DNA of 64,000 bases from Hordeum vulgare subsp. vulgare (lineage: Eukaryota; Streptophyta; Magnoliopsida; Poales; Poaceae): the NCBI RefSeq assembly GCF_904849725.1, contig NC_058518.1, positions 329,676,581-329,740,580 of the forward strand, written 5' to 3'. Positions 33,167 to 46,268 of this stretch are shown piece after piece. The position numbers and the translations under genes are program-made. Numbering within the stretch: position 1 is the stretch's first letter; the number at the start of each line of letters is the position of its first letter. The notes below the pieces were generated by a model. That model ran no database searches and had not been told where the DNA came from. It saw only the letters and a list, made by a program, of their open reading frames with translations.

Positions 33167-34983
33167 TGTTGGAATTATGCCCTAAGGCAATAATAAATAT
33201 AGTTATTATTATAATTCCTGTATCAAGATAATCGTTTATTATCCATGCTATAATTGTATTGAATGAAGACTCATTTACATGTGTGGATACATAGAGAAAA
33301 CACTGTCCCTAGCAAGCCTCTAGTTGGCTAGCCAGTTGATCAAAGATAGTCAGTGTCTTCTGATTATAAACAAGGTGTTGTTGCTTGATAACTGGATCAC
33401 GTCATTAGGAGAATCACGTGATGGACTAGACCCAAACTAATAGACGTAGCATGTTGATCGTGTCATTTTGTTGCTACTGTTTTCTGCGTGTCAAGTATTT
33501 GTTCCTATGACCATGAGATCATATAACTCACTCACACCGGAGGAATACTTTGTGTGTATCAAACGTCGCAACGTAACTGGGTGACTATAAAGATGCTCTA
33601 CAGGTATCTCCGAAGGTGTTAGTTGAGTTAGTATGGATCAAGACTGGGATTTGTCACTCTGTGTGACGGAGAGGTATCTCGGGGCCCACTCGGTAATACA
33701 ACATCACACACAAGCCTTGCAAGCAATGTAACTTAGTGTAAGTTGCGGCATCTTGTATTATGGAACGAGTGAAGAGACTTGCCCGTAAACGAGATTGAAA
33801 TAGGTATGCGGATACTGACGATCGAACCTCGGGCAAGTAACATACCGAAGGACAAAGGGAATGACATACGGGATTATATGAATCCTTGACACTGAGGTTC
33901 AAACGATAAGTTCTTCGTAGAATATGTAGGATCCAATATGGGCATCCAGGTCCCGATATTGGATATTGACCGAAGAGTCTCTCGGGTCATGTCTACATAG
34001 TTCTCGAACCCGCAGGGTCTGCACACTTAAGGTTCGACGTTGTTTTATGCGTATTTGAGTTATATGGTTGGTTACCGAATGTTGTTCGGAGTCCCGTATG
34101 AGATCACGGATGTCACGAGGGTTTCCGGAATGGTCCGGAAACGAAGATTGATATATAGGATGACCTCATTTGATTACGGGAAGGTTTTCGGAGTTACCGG
34201 GAATGTACCGGGAATGACGAATGGGTTCTGGGAGTTCACCAGGGGGGGCAACCCACCCCGGGGAAGCCCATAGGCCTTGAGGGTGGCGCACCAGCCCTTA
34301 GTGGGCTGGTGGGACAGCCCAAAAGGGCCCTATGCGCATTAGAAAGAAAAATCAAAGATAAAAAAAAGAGGAGGTGGGAACGGAAGGAAGGACTCCCACC
34401 CACCAAACCAAGTCCAACTCGGTTTGGGGGGGGGGAGACCTTCCCCCCTTGGCTCGGCCGACCCCCTTGGGGCTCCTTGAGCCCCAAGGCAAGGTCCCCT
34501 CTCTCCCACCTATATATACGGAGGTTTTAGGGCTGATTTGAGACGACTTTTCCACGGCAGCCCGACCACATACCTCCATGATTTTTCCTCTAGATCGCGT
34601 TTCTGCGGAGCTCGGGTGGAGCCCTGCTGAGACAAGGTCATCACCAACCTCCGGAGCGCCGTCACCCTGCCGGAGAACTCTTCTACCTCTCCGTCTCTCT
34701 TGCTGGATCAAGAAGGCCGAGATCATCGTTGAGCTGTACGTGTGCTGAACGCGGAGGTGCCGTCCGTTCGGTACTAGATCGTGGGACTGATCGCGGGATT
34801 GTTCGCGGGGCAGATCGAGGGACGTGAGGAAGTTCCACTACATCAACCGCGTTCACTAACGCTTCTGCTGTACGGTCTACAAGTGTACGTAGATCACTCA
34901 TCCCCTCTCGTAGATGGACATCACCATGATAGGTCTTCGTGCGCGTAGGAAAATTTTTGTTTCCCATGTGACGTTCCCCAACA
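33167..34983 (+). repeat. Copia-2 5' LTR
   Basis: This matches the BARE1 LTR start as I remember it. A TATATATA box lies at 34511-34518 upstream of the likely transcript start, with a second TATA-like run (GATATATAGG) near 34150. Long G runs at about 34427-34436 are typical slippage sites. ORFs on both strands inside it are spurious. Confidence 0.95.
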
Positions 34984-36243
34984 GTGGCATCATGAGCCAG
35001 GTTCATGCGTAGATGTCTTCTCAAGTAGAACACAAAAGTTTTTGTGGGCGGTGATGTGCATTTTGCTGCCCTGCTTAGTCTTTTCTTGATTCCGCGGTAT
35101 TGTTGGATTGAAGCGGCTTGGACCGACATTACTCGTACGCTTACGAGAGACTGGTTTCATCGCTACGAGTAACCCCGTTGCTCAAAGATGACTGGCTAGT
35201 GTCGGTTTCTCCAACTTTAGTTGAATCGGATTTGACCGAGGAGGTCCTTGGATGAGGTTAAATAGCAACTCATATATCTCCGTTGTGGTGTTTGCGTAAG
35301 TAAGATGCGATCCTACTAGATACCCATGGTCACCACGTAAAACATGCAACAACAAAATTAGAGGACGTCTAACTTGTTTTTGCAGGGTATGCTTGTGATG
35401 TGATATGGCCAACGATGTGATGTGATATATTGGATGTATGAGATGATCATGTTGTAATAGATAATATCGACTTGCACGTCGATGGTACGGAAACCGGCAG
35501 GAGCCATAGGGTTGTCTTTATACTAATGTTTGTGCTATTTTGCTATTTTTCGTTTACTATTTTGCTAGGATGTAGCTTTAGTAGTAATAGCATGAGTAGC
35601 ACGACAACCCCGATGGTGACACGTTGATGGAGATCATGGTGTGGCGCCGGTGACAAGAAGATCGTGCCGGTGCTTTGGTGATGGAGATCAAGAAGGACGT
35701 AGTGATGGCCATATCATGTCACTTATGAATTGCATGTGATGTTAATCCTTTTATGCACCTTATTTTGCTTAGAACGACGTAGCATTATGAGGTGATCTCT
35801 CACTAAAATTTCAAGACGAAATTGTGTTCTCCCCGACTGTGCACCGTTGCTACAGTTCGTCGTTTCGAGACACCACGTGATGATCGGGTGTGATAGACTC
35901 AACGTTCACATACAACGGGTGCAAAACAGTTGCGCACGCGGAACACTCGGGTTAAGCTTGACGAGCCTAGCATGTGCAGACATGGCCTCGGAACACATGA
36001 GACTGAAAGGTCGATCATGAATCATATAGATGATATGATTAGCATGGGGATGCTTACCACTGAAACTATACTCAACTCACGTGATGATCGGACTTGAGCT
36101 AGTGTAAGTGGATCATGAACCACTCAAATGACTAGAGAGATGTACTTTTTGAGTGGGAGTTTTGCGAATAATTTGATTAAGTTAAACTCTAATTATCTTG
36201 AACATAGTCTAAGTCCACTTTGAATATATCTGTGTTGTAGATC
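34984..36243 (+). other. Copia-2 primer site and 5' leader
   Basis: GTGGCATCATGAGCCAGG at 34984-35001 is the initiator-Met-tRNA-type primer site, with changes from TGGTATCAGAGCC. The rest is about 1.2 kb of untranslated leader colinear with 26333-27572 of Copia-1. No gene is seen in it. Confidence 0.85.
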
Positions 36244-38825
36244 ATGGCTCACGCGACAGTCACCCTGAATTTTAATACGTTCCTAGAGAAAGCCAAGTTG
36301 AAAGATGATGGAAGCAACTTTGTAGACTGGGCTCGTAATCTTAAGCTAATCTTACAAGCTGAGAAAAAGGATTATGTCCTTAATGCTGCGCTAGGAGATG
36401 AACCACCCGCTACGGCTGATCAGGATGTTAAGAACGCTTGGTTAGCACGTAAGGAGGACTACTCAGTAGTTCAATGTGCAGTCTTGTATGGCTTAGAACC
36501 GGGACTTCAACGTCGCTTTGAGCGTCATGGAGCATTTGAGATGTTCCATGAGTTGAAGTTTATCTTTCATAAGAACGCCGGATCGAGAGGTATGAGACCT
36601 CCGATAAATTCTATGCTTGCAAGATGGAGGAAAACTCGTCTGTCAGTGAACATGTGCTCAAAATGTGTGGGTACTCAAACCGTCTAGCTGAGCTGGGGAT
36701 TGAACTCCCGCAAGAGGCTATCACTGACAGAATCCTTCAATCACTGCCGCCAAGCTATAAAGGCTTTGTGTTGAACTACAACATGCAAGGGATGAACAAG
36801 TCTCCCGGTGAGTTGTTTGCGATGCTGAAAGTCGCAGAGTCTGAACTCCGTAAAGAGCATCAAGTGTTGATGGTGAATAAGACCACTAGTTTCAAGAGAA
36901 ACGGCAAAGGCAAGAAGGGTAATTCAAAGAAGAGCGGCAAGCCTGTTGCCAATCCGATGAAGAAACCCAAAGCTGGACCTAAGCCTGAAACAGAGTGTTA
37001 CTATTGCAAGGGTATGGGTCACTGGAAGCGCAATTGCCCCAAGTATCTGGCAGATAAGAAAGCGGTCAAAGAAAAATCAGGTATATTTGATATACATGTT
37101 ATTGATGTGTACTTAACCAGCTCTCGTAGTAGTGCCTGGGTATTCGATACCGGTTCTGTTGCTCATATTTGCAACTCGAAACAGGAACTGCGGAATAGAC
37201 GAAGGCTGGTGAAAGATGAAGTGACGATGCGCGTAGGAAATGGTTCCAAGGTTGATGCAATCACCGTCGGCACAGTTTCACTTCAGTTACCATCAGGATT
37301 AGTTATGAACTTAAATCATTGTTATTTAGTGCCTGCGTTGACCATGAACATTATATATGGATCTTGTTTATTGCGAGACGGTTACTCTTTTAAGTCAGAG
37401 AATAATGGTTGTTCTATTTCTATGAGTAACATCTTTTATGGTCATGCACCCAATGTGAGAGGATTGTTCATATTGAATCTTGATAGCGATACACACATAC
37501 ATAACATTGAGACCAAAAGAGTTAGAGTTAACAATGATAGCACCATATTTTTGTGGCACTGCCGCTTAGGTCATATTGGTGTAAAGCGCATGAAGAAACT
37601 CCATGCTGATGGACTTTTGGAGTCACTTGACTTTGATTCACTTGACACGTGCGAAACATGCCTCATGGGCAAGATGACTAAGACTCCGTTCTCCGGAACA
37701 ATGGAGCGTGCAAGTGACTTGTTGGAAATCATACATACCGATGTGTGTGGTCCGATGAGCGTGGAGGCACGCGGCGGATATCGTTATTTTCTCACCTTCA
37801 CTGACGATTTGAGTAGATATGGTTATGTCTACTTGATGAAGCACAAGTCTGAAACATTTCAAAAGTTCAAGCAATTTCAGAGTGAAGTTGAAAATCATCG
37901 TAACAAGAAGATCAAGTTCCTACGGTCTGATCGTGGGGGTGAATATCTGAGTTTCGAGTTTGGTGCTCACTTAAGACAATGTGGAATTGTTTCACAGTTG
38001 ACACCGCCTGGAACACCACAGCGTAATGGTGTGTCCGAACGTCGTAATCATACTTTATTAGAGATGGTGCGATCTATGATGTCTCTTACCAATTTGCCGT
38101 TATCGTTTTGGGGTTATGCATTAGAAACAGCTGCATTCACTTTAAATAGGGCACCATCAAAATCCGTTGAGACGACACCATACGAACTGTGGTATGGCAA
38201 AAGGCCAAAGTTGTCGTTTCTTAAAGTTTGGGGATGTGATGCTTATGTCAAAAAGCTTCAGCCTGAAAAGCTGGAACCCAAAGCGGAAAAGTGCGTCTTC
38301 ATAGGTTACCCAAAAGAGACAGTTGGGTACACCTTCTATCTCAAATCCGAGGGCAAAGTGTTTGTTGCTAAAAACGGAGCTTTTCTCGAGAAGGAGTTTC
38401 TCTCGAGAGAATTGAGTGGGAGGAAGATAGAACTTGACGAGGTTGTCGAACCTCTCATCCCTCTGGATGGTGGCGCAGGGCAAGGGGAAACCTCTGTCGT
38501 TGCGACGCCGGTTGAGGAGGAAGTTAATGATGATGATCATGAAACTCCGGTTCAAGTTTCTGTCGAACCACGCAGGTCGACGAGACCACGTGCTGCTCCA
38601 GAGTGGTACGGTAATCCCGTCTTATCAATCATGTTGTTGGACAACAATGAACCTGCAAATTATGAAGAAGCAATGGTGGGCCCAGATTCCAACAAATGGC
38701 TAGAAGCCATGAAGTCCGAGATAGGATCCATGTATGAGAACAAAGTGTGGACTTTGGAGGTACTGCCTGAGGGCCGCAAGGCTATTCAGAACAAATGGAT
38801 CTTTAAGAGGAAGACGGCAATGTGA
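36244..38825 (+). pseudogene. pol: Copia-2 Gag, protease, integrase and start of reverse transcriptase
   Basis: ATG is at 36244. The Gag N-terminus (LKDDGSNFVDWARNLKL) runs to about 36580, where one missing base shifts the frame. From about 36600 the 36624-38825 frame carries the rest. The zinc knuckle is intact (CYYCKGMGHWKRNC). The protease has an intact WVFDTG. The integrase HHCC finger is WHCRLGHIGVKRMKKLH to CETCLMGK. The triad is Asp in HTDVCGPM, Asp in SDRGGEY and Glu in GVSERRNHTL. The RT start is NKWIFKRK. A second frameshift near 38815 ends it. Except for the shifts, catalytic motifs are better preserved than in Copia-1. Confidence 0.93.
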
Positions 38826-39439
38826 CCGTTTATAAAGCTCGACTTGTGGCAAAGGGTTTTTCACAAGTTCAAGGAGTTGACTACGATGAGACATTCTCAC
38901 CCGTAGCGATGCTTAAGTCCGTCATAATCATGTTAGCAATAGCTGCATTTTTCGATTATGAAATCTAGCAGATGGATGTCAAAACGGCGTTCCTTAACGG
39001 TTTCCTTAAGGAAGAATTGTATATGATGCAACCCGAAGGTTTTGTCGATCCTAAGAATGCTAACAAGGTGTGCAAGCTCCAGCGATCCATTTATGGACTG
39101 GTGCAAGCATCTCGGAGTTGGAACAAACGCTTTGATGAGGTGATCAAAGCATTTGGGTTTATACAAGTGGTTGGAGAATCTTGTATTTACAAGAAAGTGA
39201 GTAGGAGCTCTGTGGCGTTTCTAATATTATATGTGGATGACATATTGCTGATTGGAAACAACGTAGAGTTTTTGGAGAGCATAAAGGATTACTCAAATAA
39301 AAGTTTCTCTATGAAGGACCTAGGAGAAGCTGCTTACATTCTAGGCATTAAGATCTATAGGGATAGATCAAAACGCGTGATAGGACTTTCACAAAGCACA
39401 TACCTTGATAAAGTTTTGAAGAGGTTCAAAATGGAATAG
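38826..39439 (+). pseudogene. pol: Copia-2 reverse transcriptase core
   Basis: It resumes in a new frame with VYKARLVAKGF, meets TAG at 38966-38968 where Copia-1 has Trp (EIWQMD), then continues [22 protein letters not shown] and the catalytic YVDD (LYVDDILL). It ends at TAG 39437-39439 after RFKME. The next segment is in the same frame. Confidence 0.93.
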
Positions 39440-40213
39440 TCCAAGAAGGGGTTCTTGCCAGTTTTACAAGATACGAGATTGAGTAAGACTCAGTGCCCAG
39501 CAACTGATGAGGATAGAGAGCATATGCGCGCCGTCCCCTATGCTTCAGCCATAGGCTCTATCATGTATGCAATGTTGTGCACTAGACCGGACGTTAGCCT
39601 GGCCATAAGTATGGCAGGTAGGTTCCAGAGTAATCCAGGAGTGGATCACTGGACAGCGGTCAAGAATATCCTGAAGTACCTAAAAAGGACTAAGGAGATG
39701 TTTCTCGTGTATGGAGGTGACGAAGAGCTCGCCGTAAAAGGTTACGTCGATGCAAGCTTTGACACAGATCCGGACGACTCTAAGTCGCAAACCGGATACG
39801 TTTTTATTCTTAATGGGAGTGCGGTAAGCTGGTGCAGTTCCAAGCAAAGTGTCGTAGCAGATTCTACATGTGAAGCGGAGTACATGGCTGCCTCGGAGGC
39901 GGCTAAGGAGGGTGTCTGGATGAAGCCGTTCATGATGGATCTTGGAGTGGTGCCAAGCGCACTGAATCCAATAACCTTGTTCTGTGACAACACGGGTGCC
40001 ATTGCCTTAGCAAAGGAACCACGGTTTCACAAGAAGTCCAGACACATCAAACGACGCTTCAACCTCATCTGCGACTACATCGAAGGGGAGGACGTAAATA
40101 TATGCAAAGTGCACACAGATCTAAATGTAGCAGACCCGCTGACTAAACCTCTTCCACGGCCAAAGCATGATCAACACCAGAACTGTATGGGTGTTAGATT
40201 TATTACATTGTAA
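39440..40213 (+). pseudogene. pol: Copia-2 RNase H and pol C-terminus
   Basis: In frame with the RT segment. It contains YASAIGSIMYAMLCTRPDVS, the RNase H aspartate in VKGYVDASFDTD, Glu in TCEAEYMAASEA, Asp in LFCDNTGAIAL and the tail ADPLTKPLPRPKHDQH. It ends at its natural stop 50 bp before the 3' LTR. No lesion was seen inside this segment. Confidence 0.94.
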
Positions 40214-40265
40214 TCCGCATGATGATGTGAGGGCTAGATTATTGACTCTAGTGCAAGTGGGAGAC

Positions 40266-42075
40266 TGTTGGAATTATGCCCTAGAGGCAATAATAAATAT
40301 AGTTATTATTATAATTCCTATATCAAGATAATCGTTTATTATCCATGCTATAATTGTATTGAATGAAGACTCATTTACATGTGTGGATACATAGACAAAA
40401 CACTGTCCCTAGCAAGCCTCTAGTTGGCTAGCCAGTTGATCAAAGATAGTCAGTGTCTTCTGATTATAAACAAGGTGTTGTTGCTTGATAACTGGATCAC
40501 GTCATTAGGAGAATCATGTGATGGACTAGACCCAAACTAATAGACGTAGCATGTTGATCATGTCATTTTGTTGCTACTGTTTTCTGCGTGTCAAGTATTT
40601 GTTCCTATGACCATGAGATCATATAACTCACTCACACCGGAGGAATACTTTGTGTGTATCAAACGTCGCAACGTAACTGGGTGACTATAAAGATGCTCTA
40701 CAGGTATCTCCGAAGGTGTTAGTTGAGTTAGTATGGATCAAGACTCGGATTTGTCACTCCGTGTGACGGAGAGGTATCTCGGGGCCCACTCGGTAATACA
40801 ACATCACTCACAAGCCTTGCAAGCAATGTAACTTAGTGTAAGTTGCGGCATCTTGTATTACGGAACGAGTAAAGAGACTTGCCGGTAAACGAGATTGAAA
40901 TAGGTATGCGGATACTGACGATCGAATCTCGGGCAAGTAACATACCGAAGGACAAAGGGAATGACATACGGGATTATATGAATCCTTGACACTGAGGTTC
41001 AAACGATAAGTTCTTCGTAGAATATGTAGGATCCAATATGGGCATCCAGGTCCCGCTATTGGATATTGACCGAAGAGTCTCTCGGGTCATGTCTACATAG
41101 TTCTCGAACCCGCAGGGTCTGCACACTTAAGGTTCGACGTTGTTTTATGCGTATTTGAGTTATATGGTTGGTTACCGAATGTTGTTTGGAGTCCCGGATG
41201 AGATCACGGACGTCACGAGGGTTTCCCGAATGGTCCGGAAACGAAGATTGATATATAGGATGACCTCGTTTGATTACCGGAAGGTTTTTGGAGTTACCGG
41301 GAATGTACCGGGAATGACGAATGGGTTCCGGGAGTTCACCGGGGGGGGGGGGGCAACCCACCCCGAGGAAGCCCATAGGCCTTGAGGGTGGCGCATTAGC
41401 CCTTAGTGGGCTGTTGGGACAGCCCAAAAGGGCCCTATGCGCATTAGAAAGAAAAATCAAAGAGAAAAAAAGGGGAGGTGGGAAGGGAAGGAAGGACTCC
41501 CACCCACCAAACCAAGTCCAACTCGGTTTGGGGGGGTTGGAGACCTTCCCCCCTTGGCTCGGCCGACCCCCTTGAGCCCCAAGGCAAGGTCCCCTCTCTC
41601 CCACCTATATATACGGAGGTTTTAGGGCTGATTTGAGACGACTTTTCCACGGCAGCACCACATACCTCCACGATTTTTCCTCTAGACCGCGTTTCTGCGG
41701 AGCTCGGGTGGAGCCCTGCTGAGACAAGGTCATCACCAACCTCCGGAGCGCCGTCACGCTGCCGGAGAACTCTTCTACCTCTCCGTCTCTCTTGCTGGAT
41801 CAAGAAGGCCGAGATCATCGTCGAGCTGTACGTGTGCTGAACGCGGAGGTGCCGTCCGTTCGGTACTAGATCATGGGACTGATCGCGGGATTGTTCGCAG
41901 GGCGGATCGAGGGACGTGAGGACGTTCCACTACATCAGCCGCGTTCACTAACGCTTCTGCTGTACGGTCTACAAGGGTACGTAGATCACTCATCCCCTCT
42001 CGTAGATGGACATCACCATGATAGGTCTTCGTGCGCGTATGAAATTTTTTGTTTCCCATGCGACGTTCCCCAACA
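40266..42075 (+). repeat. Copia-2 3' LTR
   Basis: Near-identical to 33167-34983. A 13-G run at about 41341-41353 is a slippage-prone site. The TATATATA box recurs at about 41607-41614. The right TSD copy CCTAA follows. Confidence 0.95.
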
Positions 42076-45000
42076 CCTAAGCCATAGGAATCCAGCCTGT
42101 AACACATCGCATCCCTTTGCGGTCTCACGCATGGTTAACTCCACGGCTGCAGCCTTACCTTAGCCGGGACCGTTTGCGTCTTTTGACTCACGTATGCAAT
42201 AGTGTCGCTAGCATTCCAATGTCAAAGAACCCGGATCGACAAGTCTAGTCATAAACCAAAGTGGCAGTACCGCACAAGGACATGCATACATGACCCAACA
42301 AAGTAGGTGTCGGTCACCAGCGAGTGTAGACGAGTCGTAGCAAGCTACCAGGACTCCATTTCATCGCGTGACATTTCCCCAAAGGGGGCAGACACAGCAG
42401 CTAAGAAGGACACATGCCGTCAACCAATGTGTCCGGAGCAGTAGCGAGCTACTATGGCTCGTCGGATCACAAAGGGGCATTTCCTTGTAAGGAGTGCTAC
42501 TAAAGTTCACGACTAGGTAATCGAACCCCATACATATCAAGTATGACACACGTACGCATGGCATACCGATATGTATAGATACATCGATGGCATCACAACA
42601 TAACCATAACATACAAGCTTTATTTAAGAGGCTCGGAAGAGCCAGACACATAATATTACACAGTAAGGATCTCACGACCCATAATAACAGTCATTCAGTT
42701 ACAAGCCAGCGGAAGAGTTTAAAACTGTCTGAGTACAGACAGGTGCAACTAGAAGGCACATGGCCTGAGTATACTACAGACCCAACATAGGGCCAGATCG
42801 TAGCTGGGACACCAGCTACTCGTCGTCGTCGATCTCTACGAAGAACCCTCCATTAGGGTCATTAGCAACCTCTGCAACATTTATTAAGGAAACATAAGTA
42901 CGGAAGTACTCAGCAAGACTTTAGGATAACTAACTACTCATGCAATGTATCAACAAGGTATGGTGGGGTTTCATGCGGAAAGCCAGCATTTGACTCGTGG
43001 CTAGTAAACTTGCATTTTTAAATAATTTTGACAACTTGATTTCTCGCACACGAGTCCACTAACACCACAACAATACAGCATCGTGGAATCATTCCGTCTC
43101 CATACGGAAATGCCGTCCACGACACTTACGCTTATCTTGACAATTTTATGAGTAGCCATTTAAGTTATCTATGAACAACATATGTCTCCAAGTAGTCCAT
43201 ATCCGCGGACGCGGCTATTCGAATAGATCATAACCCTGCAAGGGTGTACTTCGTCAGACACGCTCTCGCCACTTATCGCCATGTGCACGTCATGCACCTC
43301 GGCAACCTTCAAGCGGAAGCCTAGCGAGGGACTCGGCCACGACCGTTAACCACACTAGTAGCTAGTCCGGGTTTATCGCCTATCTGAGGGTAACCCGCAC
43401 GGAAGTCCGGCCGAGGTTTCCGTCACGGCCCCAAACGATGTGCGCAGGGTTCCCAAGCCCACCATCCGGGTTTCACTTGGTACACCGTGCCACTGCCTAC
43501 CGCATCACAGCCCACCTCTCAGGTCAGCACCATGCACGGCCTCCAGCATGACTATAAACACCAGAAACTACTTGCAACTCCTGGACCGAGTACTAAGCGA
43601 TTAATAGGTCGAGCGGGGTCATATTTCAGGGCCCAGCATGTGGTAGTATCTAGTCTTGGATTACATACACGGAACTCAGTTCCTAAGGACGGTTCCAATG
43701 AAACAACCCGCCATGTACTCCTACACAACCTTTCACCGGTACCTTTACCAAATCAGGTTCAATCACACAACCTTTTCTTACCGAACACATTCTCACAATT
43801 CTGTTCATCTACCAGATGACAGACCATACACAACTCTAAGCATAGCATGCATAGCAGGATAAGGCACATCATGGCTCAAGCAACTACCAGGTATGCTAGG
43901 TTGCAAGGTTCAGCTATTTACTGTGACAAGGACAGGTCATGCAAAGGAAGTGGGTTCAACTAACGTGGAAAAAGCATTTGAAGCATTTGATCCTAATGCA
44001 ATAAGTAAGTGCAGGAGCAAGAACATGGGATTTATCGGGATGATCAAAATGGTTGCTTGCCTTGTTGCTCAGAGGGGTGACAATATCCGTCAGACGGATT
44101 TTCGGTGGAATCCGGGGGAGCAGAGCCTACCGGAAGGAATGACAACAATCAATAACAAACATATGCAATCAAGATGATGCATGAGCATGGCATGAGGATG
44201 CAAGGTGATATTTTATTATAGCTAACATTTAGTAGGTTTGAAGTTGATTTGAATCAAGTTCAAATATCACTTCAAACGAGGTATTCTCGGATACCATTTT
44301 AATTGATTCGACCTGATGCTCAGATCAACTTGATGTTAACATGCATGGAATGACATGTTAGGTTGCTGGTTTGTAATTAGGACAGTGTTTGATCATGTCA
44401 TTCATAGTGAAATTTAAATATTTTCAAAATTCTGTTTATAAAGTATTTATAAGAATTAACTTATTCATTAATCTACATGTTTGGGTTCTGTAACCTTTTC
44501 AAACATGTTTGAAAATGACATATTCAGATTCCTTGAATTTTTGTGATACTTTTTCATATATAAATTATTTTCATTGGAGTTACAGATTAATTTCTATGAA
44601 TTTTATAAGTTTTTGCATTTTTCTGGAATTCTTTTAAATCAGAAAACTCTTTATTGCATCAGCATGACATCAGCAGGTCCAACTGGCCGTTGAAAGTCAA
44701 ACCTGACCAGTGGGACCCACTGGTCAGTGTCTCTGGTCAGTTTTAGATTAGAATTAATCTTAATTAGCTAATTAATCTCACTGGACCCACATGTCAGTGA
44801 CTTATTAAATTATTTGATTTTATTTTTATTTTTCCTAAACTCCCAGAGGCTGGCCCCACACGTCAGTGGCTCAGGCCAGCTGAGATCCACCGGCGGCGAG
44901 GTCGTCCTCGCCGGCGGGGAGCCTCCGGCGACCACCAGTACGGTGGAGGGCATCGGAAACTCGCCTCCGACGGCCAAACTCACGGCAGAGACCACAGGGA

Positions 45001-46268
45001 GAACGTCCACTCGACGGCGCGCACGATGGGACAAACCCCACGGGCTGGGGTGGCCGGAATCAACGCCGGCGACGAGCTTGGCGGCGACCAAGTTCGGCCA
45101 TCGTCGAAGCCATCGAATACAGGGTCAAAACACGCGGGGCTGGGCACCTAACGCATCTACGTGATGTCCTGAGGCTGTTGGTGGCCTCAGACGGACCAAC
45201 CCTTCACCGGAGGGTTACCGGCGACGAGCTGCAGCGGCGGTCCTCGTCGGGCTCCGATGGAACTAGGCCTAGAGGAGGGGATCGACGGGGAGATCTTAGG
45301 TGAAAGAGGCGCAAGCTCACGAGGAGTGCAGAGAAGGGCTTAGACGGCTCGGGGAAGCACCGAGGGGGACGAATCGAGCAGAGCTCGCCAGAGGCCGAAG
45401 GTTGAAGACGACGGTGCCGAGGGCGTTGCAGGGCTCGGGGAGGCTTCGGCTTCTGCAGGGAGGACCAGTTCGTCGAGGCGGAGCTAACGGCACACTCAGA
45501 ATGAGGATCCTATGGCTAGGGGCACGGGCAGCTCGAGCTCGAGCTCCTGTCAATGGCGGCAGAGGGGATCGGCAGAACCGAGAGGAGAGGGGGAAGAATG
45601 AGCACAGGAATGGATAGCTACGGGCTCGGGGAGGTTATCCCCGTGCTTGCCAATGCGAAGCGGCGGCCAGGCAGCCAGGGAGCTGCGTGGAGGCACGCGG
45701 CGACGCGGCGGCCACCTCCTGCTCCTACTGGCGAGGAGGAAGACGACACGAGAAGATGGGCCGCGCCAGGTGAGCGTCAGGTAATTTCTTTCTCTTTTTT
45801 TTTCTGATTTGTTTCTGTTTTGCTATTTCATTAACTTGCTATTTATTTCAGCTCCCAAATAGTTTGTAAAAGCTATTTTAAACACACCATAATATTTCTT
45901 GGAATATTTCCAACCATTCCTAAAGTTTTCAACATATTTGAAAGTTTAAAGTTTCTGATTTCAAATTTTAAACTTGAAACCAGTAGTTTTTAGCATTTAA
46001 TTAAAATACTTAAAGTGTCAAGAAAATGGTTTTCTTCATTGCTCATTTACTTTCATGATTTATCAGAAAGATTGAACTTTTCTTGAGGCCATTTTGGGTT
46101 CATTGATTTTAACTAGTTTGAATTTTCCTTTATTTTGAGAAGTGGCTAGGGTTTTAGCATTTTCCTTCATCACTTGCTTTGCTCTTGTTGGAAATTTCCT
46201 AGATGCAATGCAAAGAAGACATGAGCACAAAGCTAACTTGCTAAAGGTGTCAGGGATGTGACAGCGTG

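Larger units (their letters stand above)
33167..42075 (+). mobile_element. Copia-2: BARE1/WIS-type Ty1/Copia element, nearly complete
   Basis: LTRs are 33167-34983 (1817 bp) and 40266-42075 (1810 bp), both TGTTGGAATTATGCCC...CCCCAACA. Perfect TSD CCTAA lies at 33162-33166 and 42076-42080. The primer-binding site directly follows the 5' LTR. A purine tract (AAGTGGGAGA, 40255-40264) precedes the 3' LTR. The coding region 36244-40213 is complete in length but has two frameshifts and two in-frame stops. By eye the first 800 bp of the LTRs differ by 12 substitutions and one 1-bp indel. That makes this the youngest insertion here. Confidence 0.96.
33147..46263 (-). mobile_element. LongLTR-A2: solo LTR of family A, split by Copia-2
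   Basis: It starts TGTCGGGACCCC at 33147 and ends GATGTGACA at 46263. TSD GCGTG lies at 33142-33146 and 46264-46268. Copia-2 is inserted 20 bp inside its left end, so the LTR pieces are 33147-33166 and 42081-46263, 4203 bp together, matching A1 (4177 bp) in inverted orientation. It has no gag or pol. ORFs in the GC-rich block 44830-45800 are not coding. Non-coding stretches such as 46000-46260 show nothing else. Confidence 0.9.

Noticed and set aside
44814..45807. ORFs of 78-116 codons
   Set aside because: GC-rich part of LTR A2. They are shadows of LTR sequence, with no domain or splice support that keeps a frame.
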